Shown piece after piece: positions 44,145-52,045 of a stretch of DNA of 64,000 bases; within the stretch, counting starts at the first letter, position 1, and the number at the start of each line of letters is the position of its first letter. The notes beneath the pieces were generated by a model that saw only the letters and a list, made by a program, of their open reading frames with translations, made no database searches and was not told the DNA's origin. The stretch lies in NCBI GenBank assembly GCA_947503175.1, contig CANNCO010000001.1, positions 1,302,001 through 1,366,000 on the forward strand. The letters are read 5' to 3'. Both the position numbers and the translations under genes were made by a program. The DNA comes from an uncultured Paracoccaceae bacterium. Lineage in GTDB: Bacteria > Pseudomonadota > Alphaproteobacteria > Rhodobacterales > Rhodobacteraceae.

Positions 44145-44417
44145 TCAAAGCTCGATACTGTCCTCGGGGTCCAAGCGTTCAACCGGTGTCTTGCGCCGGA
44201 TGATGATGTCGCCGTTGGGCAGGATTTCCGGCGCGTGATAGCTGTTCAGGTCGGACAATCCCTCGCGCAGCGCCTCCAGCGCCGGATCGATATCGGCAAG
44301 AAACCGGTCGAGCAGGTTTCGCATCCCCTCGTCGAACAGGTTGCCTTCGGGTTCGGACCCCTCCTCCGCCATCGCTGGAAGGGCCAGAAAGAGTGTCAGT
44401 GCAAATGCAAACCGCAT
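44145..44417 (-). CDS. Small secreted protein, hypothetical (rhodobacterial)
   Basis: The 90-residue protein has a clear signal peptide (MRFAFALTLFLALPAMAEE) and a mature acidic helical region (RFLADIDPALEALREGLSDL) ending with YHAPEILPNGDIIIRRKTP. I recall the same L-P-N-G-D-I-I-I-R-R ending in small periplasmic proteins of Rhodobacteraceae, often labelled as ATPases without reason. No catalytic motif is visible. The ATG at 44417 was chosen because it begins the signal peptide. Its role is unknown. Confidence 0.6.
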   Translation of the reverse strand: MRFAFALTLFLALPAMAEEGSEPEGNLFDEGMRNLLDRFLADIDPALEALREGLSDLNSYHAPEILPNGDIIIRRKTPVERLDPEDSIEL

Positions 44418-44455
44418 AAACCAAGTATACCACGGAGCCGTGCCGAAGTCGAAAC

Positions 44456-45478
44456 TCACAGATCGATATCCAGCGTCACCGGAAAATGATCGGAACCGGT
44501 CAGCAGCGCCTCGCGCAGTTCCGGCACCCGGTAACACCCCGCATCCTCGAACGGATGCCAGATCCGCCAGTCCCCGTTCCTGTCCCGCAGATCGGGCGAC
44601 ACCATGATGTAATCCAGAAGCGTCTGCAGCCAGCGTTGCTCGTGCTCCAGCCAGAACCGGGCACTGGCCGGCATCTCCCCGATCCGCCGACTGGTCACCA
44701 GCTCTACATGTGGGTCGAAAAGACCGATCTGGCCGTCTTCACCCGCCACGATCTCGACCCCCGACCGCCCGAACAGCTTCTCGTACTCGTCCAGCCCCGG
44801 ACCGTCATTGAAATCGCCCAGAACGATCAGCGGCTCCCCGGCCTCCAGATGCGTATCGACCCGGCGGCGCAACCAGATACACTGGGCCAGTTGCTTGCGC
44901 CTGTTCGCTATCGCCGCCCGCAGAATGGCGGCCTTCCCGCGCGCACCGTGGGGCGCCTTCGACTTGGCATGAACCCCGATCATCCGGAACGCCGCACCGC
45001 CAGCCGTCTTGACGGCAAGCTCAAGGGGCGGCTTCGACCACCGCACACGATCCAGACTGTCGTCGATATCCAGATCGATATGAAACACCCCGTCGAACCG
45101 CGACGGTCCCTCGCCCGTCTCGCCGATGCCGGGACCTTTCGGATCATGGGTCACGGTCAAGACATCCGGGTCGTAAAGCAGCCCGATCTCCTGCTGGGTG
45201 TCGTTCACGAAACCCAGTATCGCCTTCCGCGCCCGCAAGCCCGCCCAACCGGCAAACGTCTCCAGCGCAAGAACTCCGTCACGCCGCCGGTGACCATCTG
45301 GAGCCTCGATCACCATCACCGCATCCGCGTCCAGCGCGTTGAATACAATCCCGAGGGCGTCGAGTTGCTCGGCCCGCGTCACGTCGCGCCGGCCCGACCA
45401 CTTGTCGTCATGCAAAAGCGCCCCGTTATCGTCGAACAGATTGCCCATCCACTCGACGTTATAGGTCGCGATCCTCAC
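44456..45478 (-). CDS. Endonuclease/exonuclease/phosphatase-family protein
   Basis: The 340-residue protein has EEP signatures: RIATYNVEWMGNLFDD, VMVIEAPDGHRR (Glu), MIGVHAKSKAPHGARGKA (His), LIVLGDFNDGPG and LTGSDHFPVTLDIDL (catalytic Asp-His). It is longer than the other EEP gene in the window and not closely similar. No signal peptide is seen. It overlaps the upstream DnaJ-domain gene by four bases. The substrate, nucleic acid or phosphoester, cannot be decided. Confidence 0.8.
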   Translation of the reverse strand: MRIATYNVEWMGNLFDDNGALLHDDKWSGRRDVTRAEQLDALGIVFNALDADAVMVIEAPDGHRRRDGVLALETFAGWAGLRARKAILGFVNDTQQEIGLLYDPDVLTVTHDPKGPGIGETGEGPSRFDGVFHIDLDIDDSLDRVRWSKPPLELAVKTAGGAAFRMIGVHAKSKAPHGARGKAAILRAAIANRRKQLAQCIWLRRRVDTHLEAGEPLIVLGDFNDGPGLDEYEKLFGRSGVEIVAGEDGQIGLFDPHVELVTSRRIGEMPASARFWLEHEQRWLQTLLDYIMVSPDLRDRNGDWRIWHPFEDAGCYRVPELREALLTGSDHFPVTLDIDL

Positions 45479-46158
45479 GCGGCGCGGCCCTCGCTGATCT
45501 CCTCCCAGGCCCGGTTGATGGCGATCAGCCGCTTCTCGGCCATCTTCACCGCCTCTTCCGGCAGGCCCCGGGCGATCATCCGGTCGGGGTGGCTGTCGCG
45601 CACCAGTTGCCGCCAGACCCGGCGGATATCCTCCATTGACGCATCGGGCGGAACACCGAGAACGGCAAAGGGATCGGGGGCCGCATCGGGTACGAACCGC
45701 GCCCTGAGCCGCCGGAACTCAAGATCCGGAATCTCGAATATCCCGGCCACGCGTGCCAGAAAATCATCTTCGGCCGGGTGATACTCCCCATCCGCCATGG
45801 CGATATGGAACAGCCCTTCCAAAAGATCGGTCAGCACGTCAGGCCGGTCGCTGAACATCCGCCCGATCCGGGCGGCGTATTCCTCGAACCCCGCCACATC
45901 CTGCCGCGCAAGGTTGAACACCCGCGCCGCATTGGCCTCTTCTTCCTTCGGGATCGAAAACACCTGCCGGAACGCCGCAACCTCGTCGCGGGTTACCTGC
46001 CCATCCGCCTTTGAAACCTTTGCTCCAAGGGCAATCACCGCGATGGTGAACGCGACCGACCGCTCGGGCGCCGACCGCAGGCGGTCGAACACGTCTCCAA
46101 GGCTCTCGCCAGAGGCAAGCGCGGACAGCGCGGCGGCAATGCGGGACCAGATCGACAT
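45475..46158 (-). CDS. DjlA-like co-chaperone (TerB plus DnaJ domain)
   Basis: The 227-residue protein combines a TerB-like helical domain (about 25-145, ALGAKVSKADGQVTRDEV and FHIAMADGEYHPAEDDFL, each with the acidic metal-like motif) and a C-terminal J domain (DPFAVLGVPPDASMEDIRR with the H-P-D tripeptide in RDSHPDR). J domains stimulate DnaK. Classic DjlA has an N-terminal membrane anchor; none is obvious here. ATG 46158 was preferred over 46167 because TTAGGA then lies at the proper distance. Confidence 0.78.
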   Translation of the reverse strand: MSIWSRIAAALSALASGESLGDVFDRLRSAPERSVAFTIAVIALGAKVSKADGQVTRDEVAAFRQVFSIPKEEEANAARVFNLARQDVAGFEEYAARIGRMFSDRPDVLTDLLEGLFHIAMADGEYHPAEDDFLARVAGIFEIPDLEFRRLRARFVPDAAPDPFAVLGVPPDASMEDIRRVWRQLVRDSHPDRMIARGLPEEAVKMAEKRLIAINRAWEEISEGRAA

Positions 46159-46224
46159 GGGCGGCATCCTAACGCCAAGCGCCGCCCGCCGACAGGGGGC
46201 ACCCCCCGCGACAAATGAAACCTG

Positions 46225-46716
46225 TCACGACTCCAGTGACTTCTGCATGAGGTGCAGATCGAACCAGCGATCCCACTTCCAGCCCACTTCGCGCAGCACC
46301 GCAACCTCGCGGAACCCCAGCTTCGCATGAAACGCCAACCCGTCGGGATTGCCCGACGACACGGCCGCAAAGAGCATGTGATGCCCGCTCGCCCGCGCGT
46401 GGGTTTCCACCGCCTCCATCAGCGCGCGGCCCGCCCCGCGCCCCTGCGCGCCCGGGTCGATCAGAACCGTATGCTCTGCCGTCCGCGCATAGCCGACCCC
46501 GCCCCGAAACTGGAAATAGGTCGCAAACCCCAGAAGATGCGGCCCCTCCGCCACGAAGAACCCCCGGCCCTCGGACAAACGTGCCGCAATCAGCCCTTCG
46601 ACTTCGGCCGGGGTCTTCTCCCGCGCGTTGAACGTCGCCGCCGTTTCCCGGATAAAATGATTCCAAAGCCCGGCAATCGCACCCGCGTCCCGCGCCTCCG
46701 CGCCGCGAACCCTCAC
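46225..46716 (-). CDS. GNAT-family N-acetyltransferase (Pat/phosphinothricin-type)
   Basis: The 163-residue enzyme resembles phosphinothricin-type GNATs: RGAEARDAGAIAGLWNHFIR at the start, AEHTVLIDPGAQGRGAGRALM for acetyl-CoA binding, and HAKLGFREVAVLREVGWKWD near the end. Such enzymes acetylate amino groups of amino-acid analogues; the natural substrate is unknown. Its start overlaps the upstream VOC gene by four bases, so GNAT, VOC and hydrolase genes form one translationally coupled set. Confidence 0.8.
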   Translation of the reverse strand: MRVRGAEARDAGAIAGLWNHFIRETAATFNAREKTPAEVEGLIAARLSEGRGFFVAEGPHLLGFATYFQFRGGVGYARTAEHTVLIDPGAQGRGAGRALMEAVETHARASGHHMLFAAVSSGNPDGLAFHAKLGFREVAVLREVGWKWDRWFDLHLMQKSLES

Positions 46717-47330
46717 CGCAACGACCGCAGCCCGTGGGGCGTGATGATATCGGCCCGCATCTCGCAGACCGGCCCCGGCCCCATACGGACCTGCGGCAGA
46801 CGCAGCAAAGCCGGATAGGCCACCATCAGCTCCATCGCCTTCGGATGCGCGATTTCAAGCCGCACCAGACGGCATCCCGCATCGCTCAACGCATCTGCCG
46901 GATGCGCGTCCCCGTGCCATTCGATCAGGGCCGGAGCCGCGCCGTCATAAGGTAGGATGCCGTCCTCCGGCACCGCCATGGTCCAGTCATAGACGCCACG
47001 CTGCATCCGGACCGGCGCACCCGTTCCCGGCGGCGCGGCCTTCACTGCGGCTTTCAGGTCATCCGACCGGACGATCCAGTTCGCGATGCGGGGTTTTCCG
47101 GCGAACCGGTCCAGATCGAACCACCGTGCCCGTTCCGGATCGGGCACGTTCGGATTGACCGCAATCGCCTCCAGATAGACACCCGGTCCCAGCGACAAAA
47201 GCCGGTTCCACGTCCCCATCAGCGCGTGTTCCCCCACCGGCCCCATGGCAACCCCAAGCGTCTCTTCGACATGGGCCACCGCCGCCTCCAGCGTCTCGCC
47301 GGCCACGGCCAGATGGTCCAACGCGATCAT
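46713..47330 (-). CDS. VOC-superfamily glyoxalase-like protein
   Basis: The 205-residue protein begins with the glyoxalase-like IALDHLAVAGETLEAAVAHV and contains GTWNRLLSLGPGVYLEAIAV, the paired strands of the VOC fold. It matches the Glyoxalase_3-like group that covers two modules in one chain. Metal ligands are probably the N-terminal His and a Glu in YLEAI. Reaction unknown. The start at 47330 overlaps the dienelactone-hydrolase-type gene by four bases; the longer frame to 47366 was rejected. Confidence 0.75.
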   Translation of the reverse strand: MIALDHLAVAGETLEAAVAHVEETLGVAMGPVGEHALMGTWNRLLSLGPGVYLEAIAVNPNVPDPERARWFDLDRFAGKPRIANWIVRSDDLKAAVKAAPPGTGAPVRMQRGVYDWTMAVPEDGILPYDGAAPALIEWHGDAHPADALSDAGCRLVRLEIAHPKAMELMVAYPALLRLPQVRMGPGPVCEMRADIITPHGLRSLR

Positions 47331-48058
47331 ACCCCACCTCCGACAAAACGCAGCAGCCGTGCCCACAACTCCGGTTCCCGGTCAAAGTCGAATCCGTGCC
47401 CCTGCCCCTCGGCAATGAACAGATCCGCCGGACGTCCGGCGGCCTCCAACCGGGCCGCAAGCCGTTCGGTCATGGCCGGATCGCGTATCTCGTCCGCCAT
47501 GCCCACCGACAGGAAGACCGGCCCGCGATAGCATTCGATATCGATGGAAGATCCCGGCGCCAGTTGCTCCGCATGTTGCGGCCAGTGCCACGCGCGCGGG
47601 CCCTCCGGATCAAGCCTGCGCCAGTCTCCGCCGGCCCGCATCCTCGCCGGATCGAACGCCCCATGCACGATATCGGACGGCGCATGGGCTGCCACAAACG
47701 GCAATCGCGCGGCACTTCGAACGATGGACGCCAGCACCAGCGCCATCTCCGCCCCCATGGACCAGCCGAACACACCGGCGCCGCGACACCGCGGATGCGC
47801 CGCCAGATGCGCCACTGCATCCAGAACCGGTTCCAGCGGCACATCGCCGATCACGCCCGCGCCCCAGAAATCGCCCTCACCATAGGAATAGGGCAATGCC
47901 AGCACCCCCTGAGCCGCCAGAATGGCCGCGAACCGATGCGCCCAGCCCGCCATCGGCCCCTCTGAGCCGTGCAGAATCACGACCCCCGGCAGGTCCTCGC
48001 CGGTCTCCGGCCCGTAAACCGGCCATTCCTGCCACATCTCAAGTGACAGACCCTCCAT
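47327..48058 (-). CDS. Dienelactone-hydrolase/acyl-thioesterase-like alpha/beta hydrolase
   Basis: The 243-residue alpha/beta hydrolase has an oxyanion segment VVILHGSEGPMAGW, the nucleophile elbow GVFGWSMGAEMAL (Ser near residue 100), an acid in VGMADEIRDP and the catalytic His in EGQGHGFDFD. It resembles dienelactone hydrolase and BAAT-type acyl transferases, with Ser instead of Cys as nucleophile. It is the first of three coupled genes (hydrolase, VOC, GNAT). Substrate unknown. Confidence 0.78.
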   Translation of the reverse strand: MEGLSLEMWQEWPVYGPETGEDLPGVVILHGSEGPMAGWAHRFAAILAAQGVLALPYSYGEGDFWGAGVIGDVPLEPVLDAVAHLAAHPRCRGAGVFGWSMGAEMALVLASIVRSAARLPFVAAHAPSDIVHGAFDPARMRAGGDWRRLDPEGPRAWHWPQHAEQLAPGSSIDIECYRGPVFLSVGMADEIRDPAMTERLAARLEAAGRPADLFIAEGQGHGFDFDREPELWARLLRFVGGGV

Positions 48059-48061
48059 CGC

Positions 48062-48784
48062 TCAGGCCTTCACATCCAGAAACGCATCGCGCAGGGCCTG
48101 GCTCCACGCCCGGCTCATCTCCTGAAACCCCTGATCGTCCGCCTCGATCCGCCGCGTTTCCGTCACCTTGAGTTCATCCTTCGCGATCACCGTCAGATCG
48201 AGCGGCATCCCCACGCTCAGGTTCGACCGCAATGTCGAATCCATCGACAGCAACACCGCCTTGCGCGCATCGTCCAGCGACGTCGCCGGCGTCACCACCC
48301 GGTCCAGAATGGGCTTGCCGTATTTGTGCTCGCCGATCTGCAGAAACGGCGTATCGGCGGTCGCTTCGATGAAGTTCCCCTCCGGATAGACCAGAAACAT
48401 CCGCATCCCCCCGCCCTTCCGCTGACCGGCCACGATCATCGACGCACTCGCGGTCTGCGCCGCCCGGTCCATGCGTTCCTGTATCTCCGCCGAGACTTCC
48501 GACAGGGTGCGCCCGACCACCTGCGCGACCTGCAACATCGACGGCACCGAAAGGATCGACATCTCGCCCTCGACGGGATCGGAAATCGCCTCTTCCAGCC
48601 GGGCAATGGTGGTCTGCGTCACCGACAGGCTTCCCGCCGTCATAATCGCGATCACCCGCTCGCCGGGCTCTTCGAAGACAAAAGTCTTGCGATACTGCGC
48701 GATGTTATCAAGCCCGGCATTGGTGCGCGTATCCGATAACAGCACCATGCCCGCATCCAGAAGCAGTCCGACACAATAGGTCAT
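48062..48784 (-). CDS. Anbu-type proteasome-related peptidase
   Basis: The 240-residue protein is an Anbu (ancestral beta subunit) homologue: MTYCVGLLLDAGMVLLSDTR at the N-terminus, with Thr2 as the expected nucleophile and no propeptide, then AIMTAGSLSVTQTTIARLEE and DDARKAVLLSMDSTLRSNLSVG. The family forms open ring or helix assemblies. The start at 48784 is set by the Thr2 requirement; a frame to 48916 is not family-like. The partner genes usually found with Anbu (transglutaminase-like, Alpha-E, ATP-grasp) are not adjacent. Confidence 0.88.
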   Translation of the reverse strand: MTYCVGLLLDAGMVLLSDTRTNAGLDNIAQYRKTFVFEEPGERVIAIMTAGSLSVTQTTIARLEEAISDPVEGEMSILSVPSMLQVAQVVGRTLSEVSAEIQERMDRAAQTASASMIVAGQRKGGGMRMFLVYPEGNFIEATADTPFLQIGEHKYGKPILDRVVTPATSLDDARKAVLLSMDSTLRSNLSVGMPLDLTVIAKDELKVTETRRIEADDQGFQEMSRAWSQALRDAFLDVKA

Positions 48785-48940
48785 TTTCGACTCACATTTT
48801 CGTCCGCGGACCCTAGGCTTGGTGCGCGCCATGAGCAATGCGCGATCTAATGCCGAGGAATGCGCAGTTTGCTTTCGATCAATCCTGCCCGGCCCCACGG
48901 CGATATGATCCGGCATCCTCCAACAGCAAAGGATTTCGAA

Positions 48941-49210
48941 ATGACCGGATCAAAGACTTTCGCCGCACTTCTTGCCGCTGTCCTCGCCACAGCCTGCACA
49001 ACCCCTGCAAACGACGATGCCTTGCTTGGCGGGCTTGCCGGGGCCGCCTTGGGTGCGATCACCGCCGAAGCACTGCTCGAAGATGACGACTGGGTCGTCG
49101 TCGGTGCCCTCGGCGGCGCCGCAGCCGGAACGCTCATCGCCCGCGACCGGAACCGCGTGCGCTGCGCCTATGACCGGGGCGACGGTACCTATATCGTCCG
49201 GCGCTGCTAG
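48941..49210 (+). CDS. Small glycine-zipper lipoprotein, hypothetical
   Basis: The 89-residue protein has a lipoprotein signal (FAALLAAVLATACTTP) followed by a glycine-zipper membrane-like stretch (LLGGLAGAALGAITAEALL and VVVGALGGAAAGTLIA) and a short basic tail with two cysteines (RCAYDRGDGTYIVRRC). An AAAGGA site precedes the ATG at 48941. Glycine-zipper lipoproteins are common envelope-stress-type proteins; the precise role is unknown. It ends overlapping the stop of the convergent SDR gene. Confidence 0.65.
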   Translation: MTGSKTFAALLAAVLATACTTPANDDALLGGLAGAALGAITAEALLEDDDWVVVGALGGAAAGTLIARDRNRVRCAYDRGDGTYIVRRC

Positions 49211-49998
49211 GACGCGCCGGAAAACACCGCCGCTCCGACTTCGGCAAGCCACGGGCGTGACGGGTAATCCGTCACCGCCATCCCGCCATCGACGATCAGC
49301 GTCTGGCCGGTCACGAACGACGCGTCCTCCGAGGCGAGAAACGCTACCGCCCCGGCAATCTCGTCCCCCGTGCCGGCCCGGCCCAGCAGGGACGGCGGCA
49401 GGTCAGATGCCCCATCGACACTGGCAACGGCCCTGGCGGTCGTCTCTGTCGCGATCCACCCCGGACTGACCCCGTTGACCCGCACCGGCGCGGCCTCCAT
49501 CGCGAAGGACCGGGTCAATGCCTCGACCCCCGCCTTCGCCACGCCGTAAAGCCCCCAGTTCCCATGAAGCGCGGCGGTGGACGAGATATTCACCACCGAC
49601 CCGCCCCCTGCCCACAGGAGGGGCAGGCAATGGGCGATCATGTAATAGGCCGCATCCATGTTCGGCCCCCGCCACCGGTCCCACCGCGCGCCCGGGCCGT
49701 CGCAATCCCCCAAATCGATCCGCAATGTCCCCAGCCCGGCATTGTTCACCAGAACATCAAGCACCTCCAATCCGGCGACCAGATCCCGAACCTCCGCCTC
49801 CACCGCCAGGTCAGCCTTCTCAAACCGGCAGGACGCCCCGAGCGCCCCGATCCGCGCCACCGCGGACGCGCCCTTCTCCACGTCACGCCCCACCAGAATC
49901 AGGTCAGCCCCTTCGCGGGCAAACCGCTCTGCGATGGCCAGCCCGATCCCGCCATTGCCGCCGGTGACAAGTACCGTCTTCCCTGAAAACCGCCCCAT
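49207..49998 (-). CDS. Short-chain dehydrogenase/reductase (SDR)
   Basis: The 263-residue enzyme is a classical SDR: cofactor loop VLVTGGNGGIGLAIAERF, NNAG in VLVNNAGLGT, and the active site with Ser in NISSTAALHG and the Y-x-x-x-K in LYGVAKAGVEAL. The C-terminal end ASFVTGQTLIVDGG is usual. Absence of Asp/Arg hints makes NAD versus NADP preference uncertain. It begins just after the terminator of the pyrimidine-transport operon and so is probably transcribed separately. Start 49998 follows GGAGG. Confidence 0.82.
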   Translation of the reverse strand: MGRFSGKTVLVTGGNGGIGLAIAERFAREGADLILVGRDVEKGASAVARIGALGASCRFEKADLAVEAEVRDLVAGLEVLDVLVNNAGLGTLRIDLGDCDGPGARWDRWRGPNMDAAYYMIAHCLPLLWAGGGSVVNISSTAALHGNWGLYGVAKAGVEALTRSFAMEAAPVRVNGVSPGWIATETTARAVASVDGASDLPPSLLGRAGTGDEIAGAVAFLASEDASFVTGQTLIVDGGMAVTDYPSRPWLAEVGAAVFSGAS

Positions 49999-50016
49999 CC
50001 CAAGATCCTCCACCTT

Positions 50017-50051
50017 AAAAAAGGGAAAGGCCCCGCAAACGGGGCCTTTCC
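50017..50051 (-). terminator. Rho-independent terminator of the hyuC-to-ABC transporter operon
   Basis: A 12-bp perfect stem GGAAAGGCCCCG / CGGGGCCTTTCC (50024-50035 and 50040-50051) with a 4-nt loop is followed, in the minus-strand direction, by six U residues (50022-50017). It lies 23 bp after the stop of the substrate-binding protein gene and marks the end of the roughly 8-kb operon. Confidence 0.92.
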
Positions 50052-50074
50052 GGAAGTCATCCTGCCGGACGGCC

Positions 50075-51061
50075 CTAGTTCAGCGCCGCATCCGTGATCA
50101 CGCTGGTCCACGCACCCTCGGGTGCCGCCGTGATCACCGGGTCCGATCCGCCGGCCAGAAGCGTCGCCACCGTCCGCTCGTAATCGGCCGGATCAAGCGC
50201 CCCGTTCGATCCCGCGGTCAGCTTCGCGACCTCGCCCATCATCCGCTTCTGATGGTTTTCGGTCTGCGCGCCGGTCTCGTCGTATTCCAGCACGATCATC
50301 GCCGCCTCATCCGGGTTCTCCTCGGCATATTTCCAGCCTCTCATGCTGGCGCGCACGAACTTCTCCATCTTCGCCACGAAGGCCGGGTCGCTCAGGTTCC
50401 GCTCCAGCACATAAAGCCCATCTTCCAGCGTCGCCACGCCCTGATCCTCGTACTTGAAGGTGATCAGCTCCTCGGGCGTCACGCCGGCATCGATCACCTG
50501 CCAGTACTCGTTATAGGTCATGGTCGAAATGCAATCGGCCTGCCGCTGCAACAGGGGATCGACGTTGAAGCCCTGCTTCAGAACCTCGACGCCTGCCTCG
50601 CTCTTGCCATCCGTGGAAATCCCCAGCTGGCTCATCCAGCTCATGAAGGGAAACTCGTTGCCGAAAAACCAGACGCCCAGCGTCCGGTTCGCCAGATCGG
50701 CCGGTTCCGCGATCCCCACATCGTTCCAGCAGGTCAGCATCATCCCCGACGACTTGAACGGCTGGGCGATGTTCACCAGCGGCAACCCCTTTTCACGCGC
50801 GGCCAGCGCGGCGGGCATCCACTCCACCACCACATCGGCCCCGCCACCGGCAATCACCTGCGTCGGTGCGATATCCGGTCCACCGGCCTTGATCGTGACG
50901 TCAAGCTCCTCTTCCTCATAGAACCCCTTCTCAAGCGCCACGTAGTACCCGGCGAACTGCGCCTGCGTGACCCACTTCAACTGCAGCGTCACCTCGTCGG
51001 CAGCCTGCGCCACCCCGGCGCTCAGCCCAAGCGCCACCGCGCCCGCAATCAGATGTTTCAT
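50075..51061 (-). CDS. NMT1/ThiY-family ABC transporter substrate-binding protein
   Basis: The 328-residue protein has a Sec signal (AGAVALGLSAGVAQAADEVT) and an NMT1-type periplasmic fold: LQLKWVTQAQFAGYYVALEK, DVTIKAGGPDIAPTQVIAGG and LGVWFFGNEFPFMSWM. NMT1/ThiY proteins bind the thiamine-related pyrimidine HMP or its breakdown product. In this operon a pyrimidine or dihydropyrimidine ligand is a reasonable inference. GGGGAG precedes the ATG at 51061. It is the last gene before the terminator. Confidence 0.83.
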   Translation of the reverse strand: MKHLIAGAVALGLSAGVAQAADEVTLQLKWVTQAQFAGYYVALEKGFYEEEELDVTIKAGGPDIAPTQVIAGGGADVVVEWMPAALAAREKGLPLVNIAQPFKSSGMMLTCWNDVGIAEPADLANRTLGVWFFGNEFPFMSWMSQLGISTDGKSEAGVEVLKQGFNVDPLLQRQADCISTMTYNEYWQVIDAGVTPEELITFKYEDQGVATLEDGLYVLERNLSDPAFVAKMEKFVRASMRGWKYAEENPDEAAMIVLEYDETGAQTENHQKRMMGEVAKLTAGSNGALDPADYERTVATLLAGGSDPVITAAPEGAWTSVITDAALN

Positions 51062-51102
51062 AGTCTTACTCCCCGCTTTGGTTTTTGTTGTCGTCACTTG
51101 TA

Positions 51103-51948
51103 TCAGCTTCTCTGCGACGGGTGCCAGAAGGTCACCCAGCGCTCGGCAAGGCTCACCGCGCCATAGACAATCGATCCCGTCAAGGCCGCGACCGCAATCT
51201 CGGCCCAGACAAGGTCGATAGACAAGCTCCCCACCCCGGTTGAGATGCGAAACCCCATACCTCTTGTGGGCGAGCCGAAATATTCGGCAACAATCGCCCC
51301 GATCAGCGCCAGCGTTGTCGAAATTTTCAGCCCGTTGAAAACAAAGGGCATCGCGGCGGGCAATCGCAGTTTCAGGAGCGTCTGCCAGTATCCGGCGGCA
51401 TAGGTGCGCATCAGGTCCTTCTGCATCGCGCTCGCCTCGCGCAGGCCCTGCACCGTGTTCACCAGAACCGGGAAAAACACCATGACAACCACGACCGCCG
51501 CCTTCGACTGCCAGTCGAACCCGAACCAGCTCACCAGAATCGGGGCGATACCGACAATCGGCAGGGCGGCCACGAAATTCCCGATCGGCAACAGCCCCCG
51601 CGTCAGAAACGCGCTCCGGTCGATCAGAATCGCGGTCGCGAAGGCCGCCGAACACCCGATCAGATAGCCCGACAACGCACCTTTCAGCACCGTCTGCCGG
51701 AAATCCTCCCACAATATCGCCGTTTCCGCGGCGAACCGCGCCGCAATCGCACTGGGCGCAGGCAGGATCACGGGCGAGACCCCGAAATGCCGCACGACCC
51801 CCTCCCAAAGCACCAAAAGCGCCGCCCCGAACAGAACCGGCACGATCACCCGCACCGGCACCGTCCGGTGCCATGGCGACCGCGCCAACCCCGCATTCAC
51901 GGCCCATGCGCCCAGCCAGAACACAATCGCTCCCCAAAGCCAGCTCAT
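51103..51948 (-). CDS. ABC transporter permease (NMT1-type system)
   Basis: The 281-residue permease has six or so membrane helices and the EAA-type loop SAMQKDLMRTYAAGYWQTLL followed by KLRLPAAMPFVFNGLKIS, which contacts the ATPase. It is one of two permeases in the operon, presumably forming a heterodimer. It is 97 bp downstream of the other permease gene, a spacer that contains a GC-rich hairpin, and 41 bp upstream of the binding protein gene. Confidence 0.83.
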   Translation of the reverse strand: MSWLWGAIVFWLGAWAVNAGLARSPWHRTVPVRVIVPVLFGAALLVLWEGVVRHFGVSPVILPAPSAIAARFAAETAILWEDFRQTVLKGALSGYLIGCSAAFATAILIDRSAFLTRGLLPIGNFVAALPIVGIAPILVSWFGFDWQSKAAVVVVMVFFPVLVNTVQGLREASAMQKDLMRTYAAGYWQTLLKLRLPAAMPFVFNGLKISTTLALIGAIVAEYFGSPTRGMGFRISTGVGSLSIDLVWAEIAVAALTGSIVYGAVSLAERWVTFWHPSQRS

Positions 51949-51991
51949 GAGGCCACCCGGGCTTCATTGTTCCCGAAATACTCTCGGGGGG

Positions 51992-52010
51992 GCCGCCCGG
52001 CACGGGCGGC
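51992..52010. repeat. GC-rich hairpin between the two permease genes
   Basis: An 8-bp perfect inverted repeat GCCGCCCG / CGGGCGGC with a 3-nt loop sits in the 97-bp spacer, beside a CCCGAAATACTC stretch and G-runs. There is no T-tract on either strand. Similar hairpin-plus-AATACT sequences recur between rhodobacterial genes, so it is better viewed as a dispersed intergenic element or mRNA stabiliser than a terminator. Confidence 0.45.
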
Positions 52011-52045
52011 GGGGGGCAGACAGCCCTCCTCAACGCCAAACCCGC

